This document shows, piece after piece, positions 1-7,478 of a stretch of DNA of 50,607 bases. Below the pieces are notes generated by a model. It was not told the DNA's origin, ran no database searches, and saw only the letters and a list, made by a program, of their open reading frames with translations. The stretch is from Lachnospiraceae bacterium. GTDB lineage: Bacteria > Bacillota > Clostridia > Lachnospirales > Lachnospiraceae. Every line of letters starts with the position of its first letter. Position 1 is the stretch's first letter. A program made the position numbers and the translations under genes. The stretch covers positions 1-50,607 of the forward strand of contig JAQXGF010000006.1 in assembly GCA_029006155.1 (NCBI GenBank), in the 5' to 3' direction.

Positions 1-1
1 G

Positions 2-1534
2 CTGGATGGCCCGTTTGCCGAGGTGCAGCAGGAGATCAAAGCGCTCGACGCGACAAAGCGTTGCAGAGAGCATGAGTGGGTGAAGTATGACCTGACCCTG
101 ACGGCAGAAGAGACCGTGGCCGGAGCATCCTTTGAGATCAAGCTGGATACGGCAGGCGTCGTAGAATTTGACCTGATCTCCATGATTCCGGACGATGCAG
201 TGGCCGGTGTATTCCGAAAGGATCTGTTTGAAGCGTTAAAGGATATCCAGCCGGGATTTATCCGTTTTCCGGGTGGATGTATCGTAGAGGGTATCAGCCT
301 TGAGAACCGCTATCAGTGGAAGAAGACCGTCGGCGATTTAAAAGACCGGAAATACATTCCGAACCTCTGGGCATTTCAGGATGACCGCGCGTTCCGGAAA
401 GAGCTGGATGTAAAGCGTCCGGATGCGCATTATGGCCAGTCCTATGGAATCGGCTTTTATGAGTATTTTGTACTCTGTGAGCTTCTGGGTGCGAAGCCGC
501 TTCCGGTACTCGGAATGGGAGCTGCCTGCCAGTTCCGTACGACCGAGCTGGTGCCGATCGACAGCGAGGAATTCCAGGAGTTTGTACAGGATGCGCTGGA
601 TCTGATTGAGTTTGCGAATGGTCCAGTGGAGAGCAAGTGGGGCGGACTCCGTGCGAAGATGGGACATCCGGAGCCGTTTGGCCTTGAGATGCTTGCGATT
701 GGAAATGAGCAGTGGGAGACAAAGTACGTGGATATTTTTGAGCGCCATGTACGCTTTGAGAAGGCGATCCATGCCGTTTATCCGGAGATGAAGCTCCTCG
801 GTACGGCAGGACCGAGCGTCGAAAATGGGCTCTATGATCTGGCATGGGATTTCTACCGCAAGGGTCAGAAAGAGAATCCGGACTTTGTCTATGCCGTGGA
901 TGAGCATTACTATGTATCTCCACAGTGGATGTACGATCATATCACATTTTATGACAACTATCCGAGAGAGATCGGCGTGTTCGCAGGCGAGTATGCAGCA
1001 CACACCACGGATAAGGAAAATACGATGGAAGCAGCGCTGGCAGAAGCAGCCTTTATGACCGGTCTTGAGAAAAATGCAGGTGTCATCAAGCTCGCATCCT
1101 ATGCGCCGCTGTTCAACCGGATCGGCCACAGCCAGTGGAAGCCGGATCTGATCTGGTTCGACGATCACGAAGTATACCTGACACCGAACTATTATGTCCA
1201 GAAGCTCTATGCGAACCATGTCGGAGATCACACGATTCAGCTGAACGGAGAGGACGAAGCACTCCGGAAAGAGGGCATTTATGTGACAGCCTCCGAGACG
1301 AAGGAAGGAACCCTCATCCTGAAAGCGGTCAATACGACAGATCATGCAGTGACCCTTCCGGTCGAGGGCGCAGACGGACAGCCGATGACTGGTGCAGCTA
1401 AGGCATGGGTACTGGAAAATGCAGGCGAGAAGCCGGCCGACAAGCCGGAGCCGTCGAGCGTTACCGAGAGTACGCTGGAATTGAACGGCAGCATCCAGCT
1501 GGCACCGAAGAGCTTTACGGTGGTAGAGGCGTAA
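2..1534 (+). CDS. Alpha-L-arabinofuranosidase, GH51 (5' end cut by window)
   Basis: Glycoside hydrolase family 51 enzyme that releases terminal L-arabinofuranose from arabinose-containing plant polysaccharides or oligosaccharides. The frame is open to the left edge, so a GTG at base 23 is not the true start and the N-terminal part is missing. The visible part holds the catalytic barrel: the IGNEQW motif carries the expected acid/base Glu (codon at 707) and FAGEYAAH the expected nucleophile Glu (codon at 989). A C-terminal beta domain follows and ends in SFTVVEA. No signal peptide can be judged. The next gene is convergent, so this closes its transcription unit. Family assignment is strong; exact substrate is inference. 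Confidence 0.9.
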   Translation: MDGPFAEVQQEIKALDATKRCREHEWVKYDLTLTAEETVAGASFEIKLDTAGVVEFDLISMIPDDAVAGVFRKDLFEALKDIQPGFIRFPGGCIVEGISLENRYQWKKTVGDLKDRKYIPNLWAFQDDRAFRKELDVKRPDAHYGQSYGIGFYEYFVLCELLGAKPLPVLGMGAACQFRTTELVPIDSEEFQEFVQDALDLIEFANGPVESKWGGLRAKMGHPEPFGLEMLAIGNEQWETKYVDIFERHVRFEKAIHAVYPEMKLLGTAGPSVENGLYDLAWDFYRKGQKENPDFVYAVDEHYYVSPQWMYDHITFYDNYPREIGVFAGEYAAHTTDKENTMEAALAEAAFMTGLEKNAGVIKLASYAPLFNRIGHSQWKPDLIWFDDHEVYLTPNYYVQKLYANHVGDHTIQLNGEDEALRKEGIYVTASETKEGTLILKAVNTTDHAVTLPVEGADGQPMTGAAKAWVLENAGEKPADKPEPSSVTESTLELNGSIQLAPKSFTVVEA

Positions 1535-1544
1535 TTTAGCTACA

Positions 1545-1583
1545 TAAAAAACAGGGCGGGACTGCCATGGCAGCCCCGCCCTG
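1545..1583 (-). terminator. Rho-independent terminator of the DAHP synthase gene
   Basis: CAGGGCGGG (1552-1560) pairs with CCCGCCCTG (1575-1583), continued by CTGCC/GGCAG inside, giving a long GC-rich hairpin. Read on the minus strand it is followed by a run of six T (complement of 1546-1551). On the plus strand the T-tract is absent, so it mainly ends the minus-strand transcript, though it lies between convergent genes. Confidence 0.85.
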
Positions 1584-1598
1584 AAAATTTGCAGGAAA

Positions 1599-2642
1599 TC
1601 ACATTTTCCCTAATGTATCATAAATATCATAAATCAGCTTTTCTGACTTCTCCCATCCAAGGCACGGGTCGGTGATGGACTGGCCATAGACATGATTGCC
1701 GGTGCCGATCTTCTGAGCACCGTCCTCGATGTAACTCTCGATCATGAAGCCCTTGATGAGTTTGCGAAGCTCGGCGTTGTAGCTCATGCTGTGCAGCACT
1801 TCCTTTGCAATACGGATCTGCTCGATGTACTGCTTGCCGGAGTTCGAGTGGTTCGTGTCGATGATCGCTGCCGGGTTTGCGAGGCCACGCTTCGCGTAGA
1901 GCTCATTGAGCAGCATCAGATCCTCGTAATGGTAGTTCGGGATCGAGTTGCCGTGCTTATTTGTCGCACCGCGCAGTACGACGTGTGCGAGGTCATTTCC
2001 GTCGGTGTAGACTTCCCATCCACGGTAGATAAAATTGTGCTTGCTCTGGGCTGCCTTGACGGAATTGAACATGACGGAGAGGTCGCCGCTGGTCGGGTTC
2101 TTCATGCCGGCCGGTACGGTCATACCGCTGACGGTCATGCGGTGGTGCTGGTCCTCGACGGAACGCGCGCCGATCGCGACGTAAGAGAGCAGATCATCGA
2201 CATAGCGGTAATTCTCCGGGTAGAGCATCTCATCAGCACTCGTGAGGCCGGTCTGTTCGATCGCGTCGGCATGGAGCTTTCGCATCGCGACGATACCGGC
2301 AAAGACATCCGGCTTCTTCTCCGGATCCGGCTGATGGACGAGACCCTTGTAGCCCTCTCCGGTCGTACGCGGCTTATTCGTATAAATACGCGGGATCAGA
2401 AGGATCCGGTCGCCGATCTTATCCTGCACGTTTGCAAGACGGTGGATGTAGTCGAGTACTGAGTCGACATTGTCTGCCGAGCAGGGGCCGATGATCAGAA
2501 TAAATTTATCCGATGCTCCGGTAAAGACGTCGCGGATCTCCGCGTCCCGTTTTTTCTTGATTTCTACGACCCGGTCTGAGAGCGGGTACATTTTTTTGAC
2601 TTCCGCAGGAATCGGAAGCTTTTTCACAAAATTCATAGCCAT
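1599..2642 (-). CDS. aroF: 3-deoxy-7-phosphoheptulonate (DAHP) synthase, class I
   Basis: Condenses phosphoenolpyruvate with erythrose 4-phosphate, the first step of the shikimate pathway to aromatic amino acids. The 347-residue length and motifs match the class I (AroF/AroG/AroH) type: IIGPCSADN near residue 50, PRTTGEGYKGL, ARSVEDQHHR, GMKNPTSGD, RGATNKHGN and DTNHSNSGKQ. It lacks an extra chorismate mutase domain. The ATG at 2642 has an AGAGG about nine bases upstream. Monocistronic, with its own promoter and terminator. Which aromatic product gives feedback inhibition cannot be told from sequence. Confidence 0.95.
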   Translation of the reverse strand: MAMNFVKKLPIPAEVKKMYPLSDRVVEIKKKRDAEIRDVFTGASDKFILIIGPCSADNVDSVLDYIHRLANVQDKIGDRILLIPRIYTNKPRTTGEGYKGLVHQPDPEKKPDVFAGIVAMRKLHADAIEQTGLTSADEMLYPENYRYVDDLLSYVAIGARSVEDQHHRMTVSGMTVPAGMKNPTSGDLSVMFNSVKAAQSKHNFIYRGWEVYTDGNDLAHVVLRGATNKHGNSIPNYHYEDLMLLNELYAKRGLANPAAIIDTNHSNSGKQYIEQIRIAKEVLHSMSYNAELRKLIKGFMIESYIEDGAQKIGTGNHVYGQSITDPCLGWEKSEKLIYDIYDTLGKM

Positions 2643-2683
2643 TGTATGGTACCTCTTAATGTAAGATTTTACTACTGTGAATC

Positions 2684-2712
2684 ATTATAGTCTAATTCGT
2701 TTCAAATGTCGA
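2684..2712 (-). promoter_or_regulatory. Promoter of DAHP synthase gene
   Basis: On the minus strand TCGACA (complement of 2707-2712) and TATAAT (complement of 2684-2689) are 17 bases apart, a near-consensus vegetative sigma promoter. It lies about 40 bases upstream of the gene start. Confidence 0.8.
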
Positions 2713-2744
2713 CCAAAATTTTGGTTTTCTTTTTTTTACGGGTG

Positions 2745-2753
2745 TGTTATATT
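2745..2753 (+). promoter_or_regulatory. Possible extended -10 promoter for precorrin-2 dehydrogenase gene
   Basis: TGTTATATT reads as a TGn extended -10 element with a poor -35 in the T-rich stretch before it. Its distance of about 110 bases to the next start implies an untranslated leader (2760-2861) in which no convincing riboswitch was recognised. Confidence 0.4.
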
Positions 2754-2861
2754 TAAATGATGTCAGGAAGGATGCGGGTAATCCCCTGGTTTGCTTCAAA
2801 TATCGGGTGTGGAATCTGTGGCAGATTTCATTTACAGACCGAATGACTGAGAGGAATCAGA

Positions 2862-3359
2862 ATGAAAAGCAGCGAAAAAAAGTACTTTCCAATGTTTGTG
2901 GATCTTACCGATAAAAAAGTAGTAGTGGCGGGAGCCGGTACGATTGCGAAACGCAGGATCCGGGCGATGCTGGAGTTTACGGAGCGGCTGACGGTGATTG
3001 CGCCGGAAGTGAACCCGGAGCTTCGCACGCTGGAGGAGCAGGGAAAACTGACGGTCCTGCGCAAGGCTTATGAGCGGGAGGATCTGTATGATGCGGCGCT
3101 TGTGATCGCGGCGACGAATGATAAAAAGACAAATGAAGACATCTATGCGGCGTGCAAGTGCCTCGGAATACCGGTGAATGTCTGCAATGACCGTGACAAA
3201 TGCGATTTTTATTTTCCGGGCATTGCGACCTGCGGGAATACGGTGATCGGCGTGAGCACGAACGGACGGGAAAAGAGACGGCAGCAGGCACTGGCGGAGC
3301 AGATCGAGCAGATGCTGGAGCAGGAGACGACGTCAGAAACGGAAGATGTCAGTAAATAG
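2862..3359 (+). CDS. Precorrin-2 dehydrogenase / sirohydrochlorin ferrochelatase-like protein (short form)
   Basis: Related to the N-terminal part of CysG and to Met8/SirC, which use NAD+ to oxidise precorrin-2 to sirohydrochlorin for sirohaem. The family pattern is clear: YFPMFVDLTDKKVVVAGAG is the start of a Rossmann fold, followed by the dinucleotide-binding helix, VIAATNDKKTNEDI, VNVCNDRDKCDFYFPGI and GVSTNGREKRR. At 165 residues it is shorter than the usual 200 or more; the helical C-terminal domain is reduced to a charged tail. No other tetrapyrrole gene is nearby; RNase HI follows 44 bases later. Family is confident; retained catalysis is less certain. Confidence 0.8.
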   Translation: MKSSEKKYFPMFVDLTDKKVVVAGAGTIAKRRIRAMLEFTERLTVIAPEVNPELRTLEEQGKLTVLRKAYEREDLYDAALVIAATNDKKTNEDIYAACKCLGIPVNVCNDRDKCDFYFPGIATCGNTVIGVSTNGREKRRQQALAEQIEQMLEQETTSETEDVSK

Positions 3360-3403
3360 TCGGGAGATTCTGGGTGTATCAGTAGAACAGGATGGAGGAA
3401 CAT

Positions 3404-3886
3404 ATGCTTGTAAAAATTTTTACGGATGGAGCGGCGCGCGGCAATCCGGAGGGTCCGGGTGGATATGGTACGATCCTGCAGTATACAGACCGGACCGGCA
3501 CGCTGCATGAGCGGGAATACGCGCAGGGCTATGTGAAGACGACGAACAACCGCATGGAGCTGATGGCGGCGATCGTCGGGCTGGAGGCGCTTACCCGGCC
3601 GTGCGAGGTGGAGTTGTACTCGGATTCCCAGTACTTGGTGCACGCCTTTACCCGGCACTGGATCGACGGCTGGATCAAAAAGGGCTGGACGCGCGGAAAA
3701 AATGAACCGGTAAAAAATGTGGATCTCTGGAAACGGCTGCTGGCGGCTGCACAGCCGCACCAGATTCAGTTTATCTGGGTGAAAGGGCATGACGGACATC
3801 CGGAGAATGAGCGGTGCGACCGTCTTGCGACCGGCGCGGCAGACGGAGACGGTCTGATCGAGGATACGATCAATATTTTGTCTTGA
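3404..3886 (+). CDS. rnhA: Ribonuclease HI
   Basis: Cuts the RNA strand of RNA-DNA hybrids, removing R-loops and primer remnants. The acidic active site is visible: [12 protein letters not shown] (Asp8), NNRMELMAA (Glu), YSDSQYLV (Asp) and, after the [16 protein letters not shown] loop, the last Asp. At 160 residues it has the normal single-domain size, without an N-terminal hybrid-binding domain. The ATG at 3404 has GGAGG about five bases upstream; the in-frame ATG at 3392 overlaps that Shine-Dalgarno site and is less likely. Confidence 0.93.
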   Translation: MLVKIFTDGAARGNPEGPGGYGTILQYTDRTGTLHEREYAQGYVKTTNNRMELMAAIVGLEALTRPCEVELYSDSQYLVHAFTRHWIDGWIKKGWTRGKNEPVKNVDLWKRLLAAAQPHQIQFIWVKGHDGHPENERCDRLATGAADGDGLIEDTINILS

Positions 3887-3911
3887 AAACCCGAATAGGC
3901 TGTGCTATGAT
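3883..3911 (+). promoter_or_regulatory. Promoter for the small membrane peptide and alaS
   Basis: TTGAAA (3883-3888), 17-base spacer, TATGAT (3906-3911) preceded by TGc, i.e. an extended -10. The -35 overlaps the last codons of RNase HI. No T-box leader was recognised between it and alaS. Confidence 0.8.
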
Positions 3912-3993
3912 GAAAGACAGGCTGGCAGCAAAAATGCTGTCAACATGCAGTGTTTCCGGGCGCAGGCTTGCATAATAGAAAGGAATGGACGAA

Positions 3994-4125
3994 ATGGCAG
4001 CAGCATTTTTTAGTGAATTTTTAGTGGAACTGATCGAACTGGTTGTCCTTGGAGTAGTCGCTGTAGCAGCAATTTTCTGTGGCAAGAAGCTGCGTGACCG
4101 AAAGGACGCAAAAATAAGTAAGTAA
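3994..4125 (+). CDS. 43-residue single-span membrane peptide, unknown function
   Basis: A short open frame encoding MAAAFFSEFLVELIELVVLG, then a hydrophobic VVAVAAIFCG and a basic tail KKLRDRKDAKISK. The layout predicts one membrane helix with the positive C-terminal end in the cytoplasm. AAAGGA lies nine bases before the ATG at 3994; another in-frame ATG at 3985 directly abuts that site and would add three residues. It is the first gene after a strong promoter and ends 19 bases before alaS, so the two are probably co-transcribed. I do not recognise a function. Confidence 0.65.
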   Translation: MAAAFFSEFLVELIELVVLGVVAVAAIFCGKKLRDRKDAKISK

Positions 4126-4144
4126 TACTTTTGGAGGAATGATT

Positions 4145-6784
4145 GTGGAAAAATATGGAGTAAATGAGTTACGAAAGATGTTTCTCGACTTCTTTAAGAG
4201 CAAGGATCATCTGGTTATGAACAGCTTTTCTCTTGTACCGCACAATGACAACAGCCTTCTGCTGATCAATGCGGGGATGGCACCGCTGAAGCCGTACTTT
4301 ACGGGAGCGGAGATCCCGCCGAAGCGCAGAGTCGCTACCTGTCAGAAGTGTATCCGTACCGGAGATATCGAGAATGTCGGAAAGACCGCACGTCACGGCA
4401 CATTTTTCGAAATGCTCGGAAACTTCTCATTTGGCGATTACTTTAAGAGAGAGGCGATTCACTGGTCCTGGGAGTTCCTGACCGAGGTGGTCGGACTGGA
4501 TCCGGAGCGCCTGTATCCGTCCGTTTATCTGGAGGATGATGAGGCGTTTGATATCTGGAACAAGGAGATCGGCATCGCAAAGGACCGGATCTTCCGCTTT
4601 GGAAAAGAGGACAACTTCTGGGAGCATGGCGCAGGGCCGTGCGGACCGTGCTCTGAAATTTACTATGACCGTGGAGAAAAGTATGGCTGCGGAAAGCCGG
4701 GCTGTACGGTAGGCTGTGACTGCGACCGTTACATGGAAGTCTGGAACAACGTATTTACCCAGTTCGAGAATGACGGCGAGGGTCATTACGAGCTGCTCAA
4801 GCAGAAGAATATCGATACCGGAATGGGTCTGGAGCGACTGGCGGTTATCGTTCAGGAAGTGGATTCTATTTTCGATGTAGATACGATGCAGGCGCTGCGT
4901 GACAAGGTATGTGAGTTCGCGCATGCGACTTACAAGGAGGACGAGACGAAAGATATCTCCATCCGTCTGATCGTAGACCACATCCGTTCTGCGACATTTA
5001 TGATTTCCGATGGTATCATGCCGACGAACGAGGGCAGAGGCTACGTGCTGCGCCGCCTGATCCGCCGTGCTGCACGCCACGGAAGAATGCTTGGCATCGA
5101 AGGGACCTTCCTTTCCAAGCTGAGCCGTACCGTCATCGAAGGATCCAAAGACGGATATCCAGAGCTCGAAGAGAAGAAGGACTTCATCTTCAAAGTGCTG
5201 GCACAAGAAGAAGAGAAGTTCAATAAGACGATCGATCAGGGCTTGAGCATCCTCTCCGGTCTGGAGAATGAGATGGCAGCAGCCGGTGAGAAGACCTTAA
5301 GTGGTGCAAATGCATTTATGCTTTACGATACGTATGGATTCCCGCTTGATCTGACGAAGGAGATCCTGGAAGAGAAGGGCTACGAGATCGACGAGGACGG
5401 CTTCAAGGCATGCATGGAAGAGCAGAGAGTCAAGGCGAGAAAGGCACGTGCCGTGACGAACTACATGGGTGCGGATGCGACCGTATACGACCAGATTCCG
5501 GCAGCGATCACTTCTGAGTTTGTCGGATATGACACTCTGACCTGCGAGTCAAAGATCACGGTACTGACGACGGAGACGGAGCTGACCGAGGCGCTGACTG
5601 AAGGCGTGCGTGGTACGGTGATCGTAGAGAAGACCCCGTTCTATGCAACGATGGGTGGCCAGAATGGCGACAAGGGTGAAATCACCTGTGCAGGTGGACG
5701 GTTTGTCGTAGAGGATACGATCCATCTGCTCGGCGGCAAGATCGGCCATGTCGGATACATGGCAGAGGGCATGATCAAAAATGGGGATACCGTGACTCTG
5801 ACGGTGGACGAGGCTTACCGCAAGAATATCTGCAAGAACCACAGCGCGACACATCTGCTCCAGAAGGCACTCAAGACCGTGCTTGGCGCACATGTAGAGC
5901 AGAAGGGTTCTCTCGTGACCCCGGACAGACTCCGGTTTGACTTCGCACATTTCCAGGCGATGACGCCGGAAGAGATTGAGAAGGTCGAGGCGATTGTCAA
6001 TGAGGAGATCGCAAAGGCACTTCCGGTAGAGACGAAGATCATGAGCCTTGAAGAGGCAAAGAAGACCGGTGCAATGGCACTGTTCGGTGAAAAATATGGC
6101 GACAGCGTGCGTGTCGTATGCATGGGCGACTTCTCCAAGGAGCTCTGTGGTGGTACGCATGTGGCAAATACTTCTGAGATCGCGACCTTCAAGATCGTAT
6201 CGGAGGCAGGTGTCGCAGCAGGTGTCCGCAGAATTGAGGCACTGACCGGTGATGCCGTATTCGCTTACTATAAAGAAGCAGAAAAAGAGCTCGCAGAGGC
6301 TGCAAAGCTTCTGAAGACGACTCCGGCCGGCATTCTTGAGAAGATCGCCGGACTGCAGAGTGAGATCAAGGCACTGCAGAGTGAGAACGAGTCCTTGAAG
6401 AGCAAGTTGGCAAAGGATGCACTGGGCGACGTTATGGATCAGGTATGTGAAGTAAACGGCGTGAAGTTCCTTCCGGCAAAGGTAGAGGGCGTAGACATGA
6501 ACGGCCTGCGTGACCTTGGCGACCAGCTCCGCGAGAAGATCGGGGAAGGTGTTGTACTGATCGCATCCGTGACCGACGGAAAGGTCAGCCTGATGGCAGC
6601 TGTGACCGACGGAGCGATGAAGAAAGGCGCACATGCCGGCAACCTGATCAAGGGTATCGCAGCCCTTGTCGGCGGTGGCGGCGGCGGACGTCCGAACATG
6701 GCTCAGGCCGGCGGCAAGAATCCGGCAGGTGTCGATGCAGCGCTGGAGAAAGCAAAAGAAGTGCTCGCGGGACAGATTCATTAG
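4145..6784 (+). CDS. alaS: Alanyl-tRNA synthetase
   Basis: Charges tRNA-Ala with alanine. The order is standard: class II catalytic core (NSFSLVPHND, INAGMAPLKPYF, NFSFGDYFKREAI, GRGYVLRRLIRRA), tRNA-recognition region, an editing domain with zinc ligands in HSATHLLQKAL and CGGTHV, a coiled segment (SEIKALQSENESLKSKL), and the C-Ala domain ending in a GGGGGGRPNMAQAGGKNP loop. Length 879 residues is normal. GTG at 4145 is preferred because GGAGG lies seven bases upstream; the ATG at 4139 is only one base from it. A structured repeat follows the stop codon. Confidence 0.96.
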   Translation: MEKYGVNELRKMFLDFFKSKDHLVMNSFSLVPHNDNSLLLINAGMAPLKPYFTGAEIPPKRRVATCQKCIRTGDIENVGKTARHGTFFEMLGNFSFGDYFKREAIHWSWEFLTEVVGLDPERLYPSVYLEDDEAFDIWNKEIGIAKDRIFRFGKEDNFWEHGAGPCGPCSEIYYDRGEKYGCGKPGCTVGCDCDRYMEVWNNVFTQFENDGEGHYELLKQKNIDTGMGLERLAVIVQEVDSIFDVDTMQALRDKVCEFAHATYKEDETKDISIRLIVDHIRSATFMISDGIMPTNEGRGYVLRRLIRRAARHGRMLGIEGTFLSKLSRTVIEGSKDGYPELEEKKDFIFKVLAQEEEKFNKTIDQGLSILSGLENEMAAAGEKTLSGANAFMLYDTYGFPLDLTKEILEEKGYEIDEDGFKACMEEQRVKARKARAVTNYMGADATVYDQIPAAITSEFVGYDTLTCESKITVLTTETELTEALTEGVRGTVIVEKTPFYATMGGQNGDKGEITCAGGRFVVEDTIHLLGGKIGHVGYMAEGMIKNGDTVTLTVDEAYRKNICKNHSATHLLQKALKTVLGAHVEQKGSLVTPDRLRFDFAHFQAMTPEEIEKVEAIVNEEIAKALPVETKIMSLEEAKKTGAMALFGEKYGDSVRVVCMGDFSKELCGGTHVANTSEIATFKIVSEAGVAAGVRRIEALTGDAVFAYYKEAEKELAEAAKLLKTTPAGILEKIAGLQSEIKALQSENESLKSKLAKDALGDVMDQVCEVNGVKFLPAKVEGVDMNGLRDLGDQLREKIGEGVVLIASVTDGKVSLMAAVTDGAMKKGAHAGNLIKGIAALVGGGGGGRPNMAQAGGKNPAGVDAALEKAKEVLAGQIH

Positions 6785-6801
6785 AACTGTTTCATGCAAA
6801 C

Positions 6802-7032
6802 GTTTCGCATGCAGGCCGCAGACACGTTCGCTTTGCGAACTATCCGCTGCTAAAGCAGCTCCTGTCTGTGGCTGATAGGCGTTCTGGGTAGCGCCTGATG
6901 GCGCGTAGGTCATAAGGAATCCTCCCGCAAGCGGGTCCCTCCTTACGACATCGCCTCTCTCAAAATGTAAATACAGCCCTCAGCAAATAAATTTGCTGAG
7001 AACTGTCTCTACATTTTGCTGACATGCGAAAC
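6802..7032 (+). repeat. Structured intergenic repeat, copy A (multi-stem, closed by long-range pairing)
   Basis: GTTTCGCATG (6802-6811) pairs with CATGCGAAAC (7023-7032), enclosing the whole element. Inside, GCCGCAGAC (6815-6823) pairs with GTCTGTGGC (6864-6872) around two hairpins: GTTCGC/GCGAAC (6826-6840) and GCTGC/GCAGC (6846-6859). Next are GCGCC/GGCGC (6891-6904), then a TAAGGA/TCCTTA stem capped by CCCGC/GCGGG (6913-6945), and a long arm AAAATGTA/TACATTTT (6962-6969/7010-7017) capped by CTCAGCAAAT/ATTTGCTGAG. A related element lies at 34576-34735. No coding potential and no U-tract were seen. It fills the gap between alaS and the rpsU promoter. Confidence 0.85.
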
Positions 7033-7058
7033 TGGTGAAATAAAAAATCAAAAGGGTA

Positions 7059-7086
7059 TTGACGAAAAGAAAAATTATGGTATAAT
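7059..7086 (+). promoter_or_regulatory. Promoter of rpsU
   Basis: TTGACG (7059-7064), 16-base spacer, TATAAT (7081-7086) preceded by TGG as an extended -10. It is one of the strongest promoters in the window and starts 26 bases after repeat copy A. Confidence 0.88.
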
Positions 7087-7164
7087 GTGTTGTAGTGCAG
7101 TAAAAATACCCAGACAGTTGTATTATGCACAATCTGCAACTGGAGGGAGGTTAGGTGTGAGACA

Positions 7165-7341
7165 ATGTCAAATGTTATCGTAAAAGAAAACGAGACTCTG
7201 GACAGTGCTTTACGTCGTTTCAAAAGAAATTGCGCAAAAGCTGGTATCCAGCAGGAGATTCGTAAAAGAGAGCATTACGAGAAGCCGAGCGTAAGACGTA
7301 AGAAAAAGTCTGAAGCAGCTCGCAAGCGTAAATACAATTAA
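7165..7341 (+). CDS. rpsU: 30S ribosomal protein S21
   Basis: Small-subunit ribosomal protein. The 58-residue product starts [20 protein letters not shown] and ends in the very basic [15 protein letters not shown] tail typical of S21. The Shine-Dalgarno assignment is not obvious: AGGTG at 7153-7157 sits seven bases upstream, while a stronger GGAGGGAGG (7142-7150) is 14 bases away. Transcribed alone between its own promoter and terminator. Confidence 0.96.
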   Translation: MSNVIVKENETLDSALRRFKRNCAKAGIQQEIRKREHYEKPSVRRKKKSEAARKRKYN

Positions 7342-7349
7342 TGTGCATT

Positions 7350-7382
7350 AAAATCCCTGGTCCGAGTGGCCAGGGATTTTTC
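7350..7382 (+). terminator. Rho-independent terminator of rpsU
   Basis: AAAATCCCTGG (7350-7360) pairs perfectly with CCAGGGATTTT (7370-7380), followed by TCT. The arms carry A and T runs, so it can act on both strands. Confidence 0.9.
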
Positions 7383-7478
7383 TATAGAAAATGGAAGGCA
7401 TATTTTTTATAGAAGGATCAGCGAAAAAATAAGCCGTGGATGGAAAGCGAATCGTGCGGCGGACTGCATGGGGGAACT

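Noticed and set aside
338..1345. Long open frame on the minus strand inside the GH51 gene
   Set aside because: It lies wholly within a gene with clear GH51 motifs, has no recognisable domain or ribosome site, and similar shadow frames occur antisense to alaS, gpmI and others.
2757..2847. 29-codon frame with a CGIC motif before the precorrin-2 dehydrogenase gene
   Set aside because: No ribosome site at a proper distance for any of its ATG codons; likely chance.
5549..6913. 454-codon minus-strand frame opposite alaS
   Set aside because: Antisense to a well-supported essential gene; composition looks like a mirrored coding frame and it runs into the structured repeat.
6785..7058. T-box or amino-acid riboswitch in the alaS-rpsU gap
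   Set aside because: It lies downstream of alaS and upstream of a separate rpsU promoter, lacks a terminator/antiterminator with U-tract, and matches the intergenic repeat at 34576.
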